The notes under the pieces: model-generated
Seen by the model: the letters and a program-made list of their open reading frames with translations, nothing else
Told to the model about the DNA's origin: nothing
Databases searched by the model: none
DNA from: DASSFG01 sp035547915
Lineage (GTDB): Bacteria; Planctomycetota; Planctomycetia; Pirellulales; JAICIG01
NCBI GenBank assembly: GCA_035547915.1
Contig: DASZTS010000113.1
Coordinates: 17,833-81,832 of the forward strand
Direction: 5' to 3'
DNA: 64,000 nt
Position numbers and translations under genes: made by a program
Shown: piece after piece, positions 8,111 to 16,370 of the stretch
Position numbering within the stretch: the stretch's first letter is position 1
Layout of the letters: each line of letters starts with the position of its first letter

Positions 8111-8275
8111 TCACATCCACAATCCCGACAAGGCAAGGATCGGAAGGAACACGAACCGGACCATGGGAGCGTATTGGGGAATCTCGTCGAACGGACTGTA
8201 AACATAACCGAAGATCGGGATGCTAAACACGATGTGAATCCAGCGGACAATCGTCCGTATGACGCCTTGGTTCAT
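8111..8275 (-). CDS. small two-helix membrane protein in the ArsR/AHSA1 operon
   Basis: A 54-residue reading frame read by eye on the minus strand, from ATG at 8275 to TGA at 8111-8113. It begins MNQGVIRTIVRWIHIVF, continues SIPIFGYVYSPFDEIPQYAP and ends VRFVFLPILALSGLWM. Two hydrophobic segments (about residues 6-25 and 39-54) joined by a polar loop with FDEIPQYAP make a small integral membrane protein plausible. The composition is clearly protein-like and unlike the shadow frames. It lies 90 bases downstream of the AHSA1 gene, and I recall similar short proteins next to ArsR/AHSA1 pairs. No Shine-Dalgarno was seen, so the start is uncertain. Confidence 0.7.
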   Translation of the reverse strand: MNQGVIRTIVRWIHIVFSIPIFGYVYSPFDEIPQYAPMVRFVFLPILALSGLWM

Positions 8276-8365
8276 GATGGTTCGGTATACGATGTTGTGA
8301 TGGTGGGTGACGATGGCGTGGAAGCACGCGTACGGTCACGTGCAACACTCTGCTCGGCGCCGCGC

Positions 8366-8809
8366 CTACTTCTGGTCGGCGGCCAAGCCCACGACGATGG
8401 CGGAGAGCTGTTCGAGCATCTTCGCCCAGCCGAACTCGGCACCGCGCAGCGCCTGCTGGCCCCAAGGCTGCGAGACGTCGAAGCCGGAATGCTCGAAGAA
8501 GAGGCGCGTTCCGTCGCCATCCGGTTCCAGCCGGAAGCTCACCCGCGTATCGACGACGGGTCCGGGGGCCGACCAAGAAAAAGCGAGACGAGTGGGCGGT
8601 TCGCACTCCAGCACCTCGCAGCTCACGACCAACCCGTCGAAACCGACCTTGGGGTTCGGCGGCACGTGGAAGGAGAAGCAGTGGCCGACGCGCGGCTCGA
8701 AATCGTTGGGAAACATCCACTCGGCCAGGGTGGCGCGGTCGGTGATCGCGCGCCAAACCTGCTCTCGCGGCTGTGGAATCACGATCTCTCTCCGTATCGT
8801 TTTGGTCAT
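8366..8809 (-). CDS. SRPBCC (AHSA1-type) domain protein
   Basis: A 147-residue START/Bet v1-like protein. It starts TIRREIVIPQPREQVWRAIT, the usual first strand and helix of AHSA1-type proteins, continues with FEPRVGHCFSFH and CEVLECEPPTRLAFSWS, and ends with a long amphipathic helix (GAEFGWAKMLEQLSAIVVGL). The stop of the upstream ArsR gene and this ATG overlap by four bases (8806-8809), so the two are translationally coupled. ArsR + AHSA1 pairs are common, and the AHSA1 partner is thought to bind hydrophobic ligands. The ligand here is unknown. Confidence 0.9.
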   Translation of the reverse strand: MTKTIRREIVIPQPREQVWRAITDRATLAEWMFPNDFEPRVGHCFSFHVPPNPKVGFDGLVVSCEVLECEPPTRLAFSWSAPGPVVDTRVSFRLEPDGDGTRLFFEHSGFDVSQPWGQQALRGAEFGWAKMLEQLSAIVVGLAADQK

Positions 8810-9138
8810 TCTTTGCTCCTTTTGGCTAGCTGCTGCTGTAGACGCAAGAGGCGGTCGTCCCAGAACCGCTCATAATGGGCGATCCATTCCCGTACCGGGC
8901 CGAGTCGTTCGGGAACGAGGTGGTAGCAGCGCTCGCGGCCGCGCCGCTGCTCGGTCACGAGCCCCGCTTCGAGCAAGACGCGCAGGTGCTGCGAGACGGC
9001 CGGGCGGCTCATCTGGAAATGTCCCGCGATCGTGTTGACCGAGCGGTCGGCCTCGACGAGGAGGTCGAGCATGCGACGCCGCGCCGGATGGCTGATGGCG
9101 CCAAAAACGTCCGGTCGGCGATCGGGAGTAACCACCAT
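8806..9138 (-). CDS. ArsR-family transcriptional regulator
   Basis: A 110-residue winged-helix repressor: FGAISHPARRRMLDLLVE, then RSVNTIAGHFQMSRPAVSQHLRVL as the recognition-helix region and a wing GLVTEQRRGRERCYHL. No ArsR-type CxC metal site is seen. The ATG at 9138 is chosen over the TTG at 9159 because the TTG codon falls inside the operator-like palindrome and between the predicted -35 and -10 boxes. It heads an operon with the AHSA1 gene (4-base overlap) and the small membrane protein. Autorepression through the palindrome at 9152-9167 is likely. Confidence 0.88.
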   Translation of the reverse strand: MVVTPDRRPDVFGAISHPARRRMLDLLVEADRSVNTIAGHFQMSRPAVSQHLRVLLEAGLVTEQRRGRERCYHLVPERLGPVREWIAHYERFWDDRLLRLQQQLAKRSKE

Positions 9139-9144
9139 GCCGCC

Positions 9145-9174
9145 AATATACGTAAGCAAACGCTTACCTGTCTA
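9145..9174 (-). promoter_or_regulatory. predicted promoter with ArsR operator in the spacer
   Basis: On the minus strand TAGACA (9169-9174) and TATATT (9145-9150), each one base from the sigma-70 consensus, are 18 bases apart. The spacer holds the perfect inverted repeat GTAAGC-N4-GCTTAC (9152-9167). Only six bases separate the -10 box from the ATG at 9138, which would give a leaderless or nearly leaderless mRNA. Repressor bound to the palindrome would block RNA polymerase directly. Confidence 0.65.
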
Positions 9175-9312
9175 GTGCCGACGCCTAGTTGTACGGGATG
9201 CGAAACCGGTCGGAGATGCCCGCGCGAGGCGTCTATCTATTCGGTCGTCGGCCGTCCAATCACGGCGGCTTATGATCAAAAAACCAAAATCGAAACAAAT
9301 CAAAAAGGCGAG

Positions 9313-10293
9313 ATGACGATGATCAAGGCCGCTGCTGTTCAGTTGCGTCCGGTCCTCTACAGCCGCGACGGGACTGTAGAGAAAATCTGCCGGCAGATTC
9401 TGGCCCTCGGTCGCGAGGGCGTGAAATTCGTAACCTTTCCCGAGACGGTAGTTCCCTACTATCCCTACTTCTCGTTCGTGCAGCCGCCCTTCAAAATGGA
9501 ATCGGAACACCGTCGCTTGCTCGAACAGTCGGTGACCGTACCGTCGGACGCCACCCATCTCATCGGCGATGCCTGCAAGCAGGCGGGGGTGGTCGCGTCG
9601 ATCGGCGTCAACGAACGCGACGGCGGCACGCTCTACAACGCACAGCTACTGTTCGATGCCGATGGCGTGCTGATCCAGCATCGCCGCAAGATCTCCCCGA
9701 CCTACCACGAGCGCATGGTCTGGGGCCAGGGCGACGGCTCGGGACTGCGCGCCGTCGACAGCGCGGTCGGACGCATCGGCTCGCTCGCGTGTTGGGAGCA
9801 TTACAACCCACTCGCCCGTTATGCTCTTATGGCCGACGGCGAGCAGATCCACTCGGCGATGTATCCCGGCTCGTTCGCGGGCGAGACCTTCGCCGAGTTG
9901 ATCCAGGTCAACATCCGTCAACACGCCTTGGAATCCGGCTGCTTCGTCGTCTGCGCCACCGCCTGGTTAGACGCCGATCAACAGGCCAGGATCATGCACG
10001 ACACCGGTTGCGACATCGGCCCGATCTCGGGCGGCTGCTGCACCGCAATCGTCTCTCCGGAGGGCGAATTGCTCGGCGCGCCATTGCGTTCGGGTGAAGG
10101 CGTACTGATCGCCGACCTCGATTTCAGTCTCATCGATAAACGGAAGCGGTTGATGGATTCGCGCGGACATTACAGTCGCCCGGAACTGCTCAGCCTGCTC
10201 ATCGATCGCACTCCGAAGCCGCACGTGCGCGAACGCGACGCGCAACCGAGTCGCTCGCTGGTTGCCGACGGGTTCTCTCAGGCGACGAATTAA
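9313..10293 (+). CDS. nitrilase (carbon-nitrogen hydrolase)
   Basis: A 326-residue nitrilase-superfamily enzyme with the complete Glu-Lys-Cys triad: E44 in TFPETVVPYYPY, K126 in HRRKISPTYHE and C160 in ACWEHYNPLARY. The CWEHYNP context is that of true nitrilases (nitrile to carboxylic acid plus ammonia) of the Nit1/Nit6803 type rather than of amidases. The ATG at 9313 follows AAAGGCG; a second in-frame ATG lies two codons later. The Nit1 cluster partners (radical SAM and acetyltransferase genes) are not nearby, so it appears to stand alone. Its stop overlaps the stop of the convergent membrane protein gene. Confidence 0.92.
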   Translation: MTMIKAAAVQLRPVLYSRDGTVEKICRQILALGREGVKFVTFPETVVPYYPYFSFVQPPFKMESEHRRLLEQSVTVPSDATHLIGDACKQAGVVASIGVNERDGGTLYNAQLLFDADGVLIQHRRKISPTYHERMVWGQGDGSGLRAVDSAVGRIGSLACWEHYNPLARYALMADGEQIHSAMYPGSFAGETFAELIQVNIRQHALESGCFVVCATAWLDADQQARIMHDTGCDIGPISGGCCTAIVSPEGELLGAPLRSGEGVLIADLDFSLIDKRKRLMDSRGHYSRPELLSLLIDRTPKPHVRERDAQPSRSLVADGFSQATN

Positions 10294-10715
10294 TCGGCCT
10301 TGTTGATGCCTGTCGTTTTGCTCCGCGTCGACAAGCGATCGCCGGCCACCATCGCGCCCAGGGATAAGAGCGGGGTCGCGATCTTGAACCATATCGGATA
10401 GGGGAGCATCGAGACGTTGAAGAGGAGCGCCATCAGCAAGAGCAGCCCAACGATCGCGACGGAATAAAGGCTCGCAATCCTTCCGGCCGTCCACGTGCCG
10501 ACGAACGCGGTTAGGGCCCACGCCGGAACGACGGCTGCCAGGACCCATTGGGGGTGTCGCTCGACGTGCCGACAAACCTCCTCGGTTGTTCCGCCAAAGT
10601 CCGCGGGAAATGGATGAACCGCGTTGCTGACGAACTCTACGGCGACAATAGCCAGGAACGACACGAGCAATCCGGCGAGAATCGCGACCAGCGTGCGCAG
10701 AACGATTCTGATCAT
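10290..10715 (-). CDS. four-helix membrane protein, unknown function
   Basis: A 141-residue integral membrane protein with about four hydrophobic segments (near residues 6-30, 57-78, 82-103 and 105-125). The first helix is followed by a periplasm-facing stretch containing VHPFPADFGGTTEEVCRHVERHP, after which helices are tightly packed. No catalytic motif is recognised. It converges with the nitrilase gene (overlapping stops at 10290-10293) and lies 15 bases past the ceramidase-like gene on the same strand, so it may be the last gene of that transcript. Confidence 0.7.
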   Translation of the reverse strand: MIRIVLRTLVAILAGLLVSFLAIVAVEFVSNAVHPFPADFGGTTEEVCRHVERHPQWVLAAVVPAWALTAFVGTWTAGRIASLYSVAIVGLLLLMALLFNVSMLPYPIWFKIATPLLSLGAMVAGDRLSTRSKTTGINKAD

Positions 10716-10730
10716 CGTACGAGATGCCCG

Positions 10731-12245
10731 TCACTCGGTGTCATTTGCCGCCTCGATGGAATCCCACTCGGCGATCTGCTGGGCGATTTCGTCGATGAGA
10801 CGTTCGAGCGAGCCGGGGGCGAAGAGGGCGATCGTGTCCTGATAGATGCCCGTATCGTAGATCTCGCGCGGCGGCAGATAGGTGTGTAGAGAGCCGTTGA
10901 CGAGCGTTGCGACGATCAGCGGGCGGTTGGCGAACCGCTGGCGAAGGGCGGTCTGCAACAGTTGGTAATGCTCCGATTCGACCGCCACCCAGACGCCATC
11001 GCCGATCTGCCACAGGTGGACCGGAAACGCGTAAGGCCGACCCGGTGACATCTCGCGGAAGCGGACCAACTGCCGCGTCGCCACCTCGACGAGTGCCCGG
11101 CACTGGCGGGCCAGTGCTTCGTCGCCCGCTTGCCGAGCAGTCGCTTCGGCCGCGAGTTGTCGGTCGCGCTCGGCGGAGAGCGATCCGACCGTCGGCAAGC
11201 CGGGCCGATACTCGAGGGGAACGGTCCAGTGGCGGTAGTGCCAGCCTGCCTTGGCGCGCAGCGCCGGACCGTCGAGCGGCATGTCCTTCCACACGCCCAA
11301 CACCGCGCCCGACACGACGGGGCCGACGTACTCATAGCGAGTGCCGGGCGGTGGCAGGTTGTCGAGCGCCGCCAGCACAGCATGGCCGAGTTGCCGGCCG
11401 TTGGCATCGGCCACTCGCACGTCGCCGGTGAAACCGCGGCGCGGTCCGAGGTCACCCGAGGCACCTTGGACGAAGAAACAGGGAGCCGACGTCGCACCCT
11501 CCACCACCTCGCGCATTGCGCCGACGTAGTCGGGACTGATGAGCCGATTCTCCCAGGCGAGTGTCGTCGGATGGCAGGCATAGTTCACCAGCACACCGCG
11601 CACGCCACCGGCAAAATTCGTGAAACGGGCCACGAGGACCGTGTCGTCGGCGCTCCCCCGCGGGTTGTAGCCGCAAACCCAGCGGTCATTTTCGGCATCC
11701 CAGCGATCGCGGTGGGTCGCCAGCGCGCAGCGGCCGTAACCGTACGTGACGAGCGCGGGTGCCAGATCGTCCCCCGCGGCACGCACGAGGGCCGCCAAAC
11801 GATCGGCCAGGTCATCGAGGTACGGGCCGATCAACTCACCGCCGGGCAGATCGGCCCGCTCGCGCCCCATCAGGCCGGCGCCGTGCGTGTGCGAGAACAT
11901 CACCAACAGACGCTCGCGCGGCACACCGGCGGCGCGAGATACGGTCTCGGTGAGCGCCGCCATCTCCGGACCCCAGAGCAGGCAGTGATCGATGGCGACG
12001 AGCACGAGCAGTTCGCCGGCCGACACATGAGGTTCTTGCCATTCGTTGGGTTCGGGGGCGGGCCGCAGGATGAGCGCCGTGGCCGTCAACGGACGATGCA
12101 CGCCGATCGACCGATCGTGTGTGGCCGCGCCCCACATGCGATGGTAGATGCCGACCGGCGGCGTGACGTCGCCGCGTGCGAGACCGACCTGGCAGAGACT
12201 GGTGGGCGCATCGACGTGCATGGCTCGGCAAGCCTCACTCAGCAT
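10731..12245 (-). CDS. neutral/alkaline non-lysosomal ceramidase-like protein
   Basis: A 504-residue protein of the neutral ceramidase family: VGLARGDVTPPVGI at the N-terminus, metal-ligand-like HTHGAGLMG, NYACHPTTLAWENRLISPDYVG, and FFVQGASGDLGPRRG, the block that precedes the catalytic region in ceramidases. No export signal is seen, so it may be cytoplasmic. Planctomycete members with this short form are usually annotated as hypothetical and may hydrolyse substrates other than ceramide. The ATG at 12245 overlaps the stop of the upstream isomerase gene by 11 bases; an alternative ATG at 12221 would leave a 13-base gap. The coupling with the isomerase-like gene suggests one pathway. Confidence 0.82.
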   Translation of the reverse strand: MLSEACRAMHVDAPTSLCQVGLARGDVTPPVGIYHRMWGAATHDRSIGVHRPLTATALILRPAPEPNEWQEPHVSAGELLVLVAIDHCLLWGPEMAALTETVSRAAGVPRERLLVMFSHTHGAGLMGRERADLPGGELIGPYLDDLADRLAALVRAAGDDLAPALVTYGYGRCALATHRDRWDAENDRWVCGYNPRGSADDTVLVARFTNFAGGVRGVLVNYACHPTTLAWENRLISPDYVGAMREVVEGATSAPCFFVQGASGDLGPRRGFTGDVRVADANGRQLGHAVLAALDNLPPPGTRYEYVGPVVSGAVLGVWKDMPLDGPALRAKAGWHYRHWTVPLEYRPGLPTVGSLSAERDRQLAAEATARQAGDEALARQCRALVEVATRQLVRFREMSPGRPYAFPVHLWQIGDGVWVAVESEHYQLLQTALRQRFANRPLIVATLVNGSLHTYLPPREIYDTGIYQDTIALFAPGSLERLIDEIAQQIAEWDSIEAANDTE

Positions 12246-13008
12246 CGGTCCGCGTCATCTTCTCCCACAGCAGGCGATAGTACTTCATCACCCGCAACGG
12301 ATCGGCGGTCGGCGCTCCTTCTTCCAGCAAGGTCCAGCCCGCGAAGCCGGCGGCGTTCAAGAGATGGAACAGCGTCTGCCAGGGATATTCACTGATCAGA
12401 TCGTGAATATGGACCGTGCCGATACGGTCTCTGACTAATCCGAAATTGGCCTCCAGACCCTGGCCTGCCAGGTCGGCCGGATTGCAATTCCAGCAGACGG
12501 TGGCACCGGGGTGGTCGGCCACCTGCATGATCTTATGGATATGCTCCAGGTTGTCGGTCCCCGCGCCGTGCACCTCCAGTCGCAGCACCACGCCGTAACC
12601 TTCGCCGAAGGCGGCCAACTCGTCGAGCGCGTTGCCGATCTGCTCGAGTGTCTTCGGCACGGGCACTTCCTTGGGTAGGCCGTTGGGACGCACCTTGACA
12701 CCGGTCGCGCCGCAATCGTGCGCCAGCACGATGAAGTCCTTGGTCTGGTCGATGTTCTTCAGCAGCGTGGCCCGGTCGGGCGAATGGTATTCGCAGGCCG
12801 TGCCGAAGCCGACCAATTCGATACCCGATTCGCGAAAAGCGTCGGCCACCCGCCGGCGGTCGTCGGCACCGAGCGACGGCTCGACGCCATGCTTATGGCC
12901 GCTGCGCAGTTCGACCCCCGCGAAACCGGTCGCCTGGCAGTTCTTGATGACGGTGGGCAGGTCCCACTCGGCACCCCACATGTAAGTCACGAGTCCGAGT
13001 TGCATCAT
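12235..13008 (-). CDS. sugar phosphate isomerase/epimerase (xylose isomerase-like TIM barrel)
   Basis: A 257-residue AP endonuclease family 2 / xylose isomerase-like TIM barrel: LGLVTYMWGAEWDLPTVIKN at the first strand, GFAGVELRSGHKHG, VLRLEVHGAGTDN with the metal-binding Glu, CWNCNPADL and TVHIHDL for later metal ligands. The ATG at 13008 has GGAG nine bases upstream; the longer frame to 13053 is not supported. There is no signal peptide, in contrast to the related protein at 35694-36623. It is translationally coupled to the ceramidase-like gene. The specific sugar is unknown. Confidence 0.87.
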   Translation of the reverse strand: MMQLGLVTYMWGAEWDLPTVIKNCQATGFAGVELRSGHKHGVEPSLGADDRRRVADAFRESGIELVGFGTACEYHSPDRATLLKNIDQTKDFIVLAHDCGATGVKVRPNGLPKEVPVPKTLEQIGNALDELAAFGEGYGVVLRLEVHGAGTDNLEHIHKIMQVADHPGATVCWNCNPADLAGQGLEANFGLVRDRIGTVHIHDLISEYPWQTLFHLLNAAGFAGWTLLEEGAPTADPLRVMKYYRLLWEKMTRTDAE

Positions 13009-13349
13009 GTCGATCTCCGCGGGACACCCGATTTCGTCGCCGTTGATGAGCAAAGCCTATGGCACGATGCATGTCAAGCAGTCGCGCGGCTGACGGTGTC
13101 CCGCTCGACTTCGAGCGGCCCATCGCCGATACTTGGCATCCGGTCCACGGACTAGCGATTTCTAAGAGCGGCTGACAAAACCCGGAAGTCGGAGCGCCGC
13201 AGGCAAAAAATCGGCCGTGAAACGACGATTTCGTCGGAGCTCGATTCGGTTCTGTCGGTTGCTCAAAAAAATCCACTTATGCTTTTACGGCGCGACTTCC
13301 AGCGGTACTTGGCGGGTGGGGCGCTCGATCACTGAATCTGCGAGGTGCC
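13009..13349. other. 341-base intergenic region containing repeat copy 2
   Basis: Divergent promoter space between the isomerase-like gene and sthA. It holds element copy 2 (13166-13264). No reading frame with protein-like character was seen in the remainder, and no promoter boxes were clear enough to call. Confidence 0.6.
13166..13264. repeat. 100-bp terminal-inverted-repeat element, copy 2
   Basis: Same orientation as copy 1, 99 bp, starting GAGCGGCTGACAAAACCCGG and ending TCTGTCGGTTGCTC. The central stem is weakened to about 6 bp by base changes (CGACGATTTCG in place of CGCCGATTTTT). Left flank TAA, right flank AAA. It lies 85 bases before sthA. Confidence 0.82.
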
Positions 13350-14747
13350 ATGGACAGCCAGCGTTATGACGTAATCGTGATCGGCACGGGTCCGGGCGGC
13401 GAAGGCGCCGCCATGCAAGCCGCCAAGCAAGGCAAGAAGGTGGCCGTCGTCGAGCGCTTTGCCAAGATCGGCGGCGGCTGCACGCACTGGGCCACCATCC
13501 CCAGCAAGGCATTGCGGCACGCCATCTTTCAGATGACGAGCGTCGTCAACGCCAAGCTGTTTCGCGAGGCCGGCATCTCCTTCTCGTTCTCGTTCCCCGA
13601 TCTGCGGCGCACGGCCGGCTCGGTGATCGAGCGGCAGGTCGAGATGCGGCTCGGTTTCTATGAACGCAACAGCGTTCCCGTGTTCCACGGCCACGCCCGT
13701 TTCCGCGACGCGCACACGGTCGAGGTGCTCGACCAGTTCGGCGGCCACCGCGAGTTGGTGGCCGACGGCTTCGTGTTGGCCACCGGCAGCCGCCCCTATC
13801 GCCCGCCCGAGATCGACTTTGACCATCCGCGCGTGTTCGACAGCGACACGATCCTCAACCTGGACTACACGCCGCGCTCGATCACGATCTACGGAGCCGG
13901 CATCGTGGGCTGCGAATACGCCTCGATGTTTCGCAACCTGGAAGCGAAGGTGAACCTGGTCAACACCCGCGAGAAGCTGCTCGAGTTCTTGGACGACGAG
14001 ATCATCGACGCGCTCAGCTACCACCTGCGCGACCGGGGCGTGATCATCCGCCACGGCGAGACCTTCACACGGGTGGAGATGTTCGACGACGGCGTCGTGC
14101 TGCACCTCAAGAGCGGCAAGCAGTTGAAGACCGATGCCCTGCTCTGGGCCGCGGGCCGCACCGGCAATTCCGAGAACATGGGGCTGACGGAACTCGGCAT
14201 CCAGACGAACCATCGAGGCCAGCTCGAAGTGAATGAGCATTTTCAGACGGCGATGCCGCACATCTACGCCGTGGGCGACGTCATCGGTCCGCCGGCCCTG
14301 GCCAGCGCGGCCTACGTGCAAGGCCGTTACGCCGTCCAATACCTTCTCAACGGCCATTCGGACCGGGCGCTGGTGCGCGACATTCCGACGGGCATCTACA
14401 CCTCGCCCGAGATCAGTTCGCTGGGCAAGACCGAGCGCGAACTGACCGCCGCCGGCGTGCCCTACGAAGTCGGCCAGGCGATGTTCAAGAGTCTGGCTCG
14501 CGCCCAGATCACCGGACAGACGGTGGGCATGCTCAAGCTGTTGTTCCATCGCGAGACGCTCGAGCTGCTCGGCATCCATTGTTTCGGCGCAAACGCGTCG
14601 GAGATCATTCACATCGGTCAGGCGATCATGTCGCAGCCCGGCAAGCAAAACACGCTGCTCTATTTCATCAACACGACCTTCAACTATCCGACGATGGCCG
14701 AGGCCTACCGGGTCGCCGCGCTGAACGGCTACAACCGGTTGTTTTAG
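13350..14747 (+). CDS. sthA: soluble pyridine nucleotide transhydrogenase
   Basis: A 465-residue FAD flavoprotein of the dihydrolipoamide dehydrogenase superfamily: FAD-binding GTGPGGEGAAMQAAKQG at residues 12-28, NAD(P)-binding YGAGIVGCEYASMF, and a second FAD motif YAVGDVIGPPALAS. The redox stretch GGGCTHWATIPSKALR keeps only the first cysteine (C44) and has Thr at the place of the second. This is the hallmark of SthA/UdhA, which moves hydride between NADPH and NAD+ without disulfide chemistry. The length and the C-terminal dimer interface (TTFNYPTMAEAYRVAALNG) are normal. The ATG follows 85 bases after element copy 2; the next gene starts about 200 bases downstream. Confidence 0.95.
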   Translation: MDSQRYDVIVIGTGPGGEGAAMQAAKQGKKVAVVERFAKIGGGCTHWATIPSKALRHAIFQMTSVVNAKLFREAGISFSFSFPDLRRTAGSVIERQVEMRLGFYERNSVPVFHGHARFRDAHTVEVLDQFGGHRELVADGFVLATGSRPYRPPEIDFDHPRVFDSDTILNLDYTPRSITIYGAGIVGCEYASMFRNLEAKVNLVNTREKLLEFLDDEIIDALSYHLRDRGVIIRHGETFTRVEMFDDGVVLHLKSGKQLKTDALLWAAGRTGNSENMGLTELGIQTNHRGQLEVNEHFQTAMPHIYAVGDVIGPPALASAAYVQGRYAVQYLLNGHSDRALVRDIPTGIYTSPEISSLGKTERELTAAGVPYEVGQAMFKSLARAQITGQTVGMLKLLFHRETLELLGIHCFGANASEIIHIGQAIMSQPGKQNTLLYFINTTFNYPTMAEAYRVAALNGYNRLF

Positions 14748-14949
14748 AGACACGGCCATCCGCATCGGCGAGGTTAGCTCACGCTTGGCCTGCCCCAGTA
14801 CGTCACGCTGACCGGACGTGGAACGGTTGAATCCGATCGACACCGGTAGCTGGGTTGCGTTGCCATTTCCAGCGGCACATGGGAAAATGTCGGCACGCCG
14901 CCTCGCCGAATTGCTTTTCTCTTGGCACCGATTCCGAGAACGAACGCTC

Positions 14950-16335
14950 ATGGCCGACGGAAAGCCGTTCCTGTCTCGCCGCGAATGGCTGCGCATCGGT
15001 TTGGGAAGCATCGGCGGCCTGTCGTTGCCAGACCTCTTTCGTCGCCGCGCCATGGCCAATACCGTCGGAGGCGAACCGACGGCGGTGATTCTCGTTTGGC
15101 TGCCGGGCGGCGCCAGTCATTTGGAGACGTACGATCCCAAGCCGCTGGCCGGCAGCGATTATCGTGGCCCTTTCGCACCCATCGCCACGCGCGCTCCGGG
15201 CCTGCAATTGAGCGAACTGCTGCCGCGGCATGCGGCCGTGGCCGACAAGTTCACGCTGCTGCGGTCGATGGTCCACACCGGCTTTTGCCATCAGCAAGGG
15301 ACCCAGCAGTTGTTCACCGGTCATCCGGTGCGCGAACTGAAGCAGAAGCCCGACCATCCCGACCTGTTCTCCGTCGCCAGTTTTCTGCGCCGCGACCCCG
15401 GCCGCAAGCTGCCCAACTACGTGGGAGTGCCGGGCGCGAACTACCTGGGGGCCGCCTATCTCGGCTCGGCGTATGAACCGTTCGTCGTCAACGGCGACCT
15501 CAGCGCGCCGGCGTTCCACGTACCGAATATCGGCCTGACCGATGCGCAAACGGTCGGCCGCATGAGCGATCGAGTTGCCCTGCGCCGCCGCTTCGACCGT
15601 CTGCGGCGCGATATCGACGGGTTGGGCGAGATGAACGCCTTCGACGCCTGCGAGTCGCAGGCCCTGCAACTGCTGACGGGCGAAGAAGCCCGCGAGGCAT
15701 TCGATCTGACGCGCGAAGACCCTCGCGTGCGCGAGCGATACGGGCTCAACTCGTGGGGCCAGCAATGCCTGTTGGCCAGGCGACTGGTCGAAGCGGGCGT
15801 CGACCTGGTGACGACGCAGTTCGGCGGCCCGCTCTGCGGCCGCGTGGGCAACTGGGACGATCACGCCGTCAATCACAATGTGTTCGAAGGGATGCGTTTG
15901 CGGACGCCGCCCTTCGATCAGGCGGTGGCGGCCCTCATCGGCGATCTTTACGAGCGTGGTCTCGATCGGCGCGTGCTGCTGATCGTGGCCGGTGAATTCG
16001 GCCGCACTCCCAAGATCTCCTACGTCGCCAGCAGCGGCGAGGGCGCGGCGAGCGCCACGGCCGGCGTGGTGCAACCCGGCCGCGACCATTGGCCCAGTGC
16101 CACGTCGATCTTGTTCAGCGGCGGCCGCATCGCCACGGGGCGAGTGGTGGGAAAGACCGATGCGCGCGGCGAGCAGGTGACCGACCGCCGCGTCGGCGTC
16201 GGCGATTTCCTGGCCACGGTCTATCAACACCTGGGAATCGACGCAGGGAGTGTGGCGATCCGCAATTTCGACGGACGGCCGATCCCCATCTTGCAAGAAG
16301 GGCAGCCGATCCGCGAATTGTCGGCCGCAGGCTGA
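14950..16335 (+). CDS. DUF1501 family secreted protein (sulfatase-like fold), twin-arginine signal
   Basis: A 461-residue DUF1501 protein. The start at 14950 gives MADGKPFLSRREWLRIGLGS, a twin-arginine signal, while the longer frame from 14818 has no support. Conserved DUF1501 blocks: ILVWLPGGASHLETYDPKP, RSMVHTGFCHQQG, YGLNSWGQQCLLARRLVEAGV, VAGEFGRTPKIS and GRDHWPSATSILFSGG. The fold is that of alkaline phosphatase/sulfatase-like proteins. In planctomycetes these genes usually pair with a DUF1549/DUF1553 cytochrome-type gene, which is absent here. The next gene, 35 bases on, is a molybdopterin-domain protein on the same strand. Confidence 0.92.
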   Translation: MADGKPFLSRREWLRIGLGSIGGLSLPDLFRRRAMANTVGGEPTAVILVWLPGGASHLETYDPKPLAGSDYRGPFAPIATRAPGLQLSELLPRHAAVADKFTLLRSMVHTGFCHQQGTQQLFTGHPVRELKQKPDHPDLFSVASFLRRDPGRKLPNYVGVPGANYLGAAYLGSAYEPFVVNGDLSAPAFHVPNIGLTDAQTVGRMSDRVALRRRFDRLRRDIDGLGEMNAFDACESQALQLLTGEEAREAFDLTREDPRVRERYGLNSWGQQCLLARRLVEAGVDLVTTQFGGPLCGRVGNWDDHAVNHNVFEGMRLRTPPFDQAVAALIGDLYERGLDRRVLLIVAGEFGRTPKISYVASSGEGAASATAGVVQPGRDHWPSATSILFSGGRIATGRVVGKTDARGEQVTDRRVGVGDFLATVYQHLGIDAGSVAIRNFDGRPIPILQEGQPIRELSAAG

Positions 16336-16370
16336 CGGCGAGCTATCAAAAACACACGTGAGAAACACCG

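Noticed and set aside
8017..8250. 77-codon minus-strand frame over the start of the YdeI gene and small membrane protein gene
   Set aside because: Ser/Arg-rich with no features; a different frame in the same place (8111-8275) gives a convincing membrane protein.
11130..12395. 421-codon frame antisense to the ceramidase-like gene
   Set aside because: Shadow frame with no recognisable domain.
13329..15059. 576-codon frame antisense to sthA
   Set aside because: High-GC shadow frame lacking any domain, overlapping an unambiguous flavoprotein gene on the other strand.
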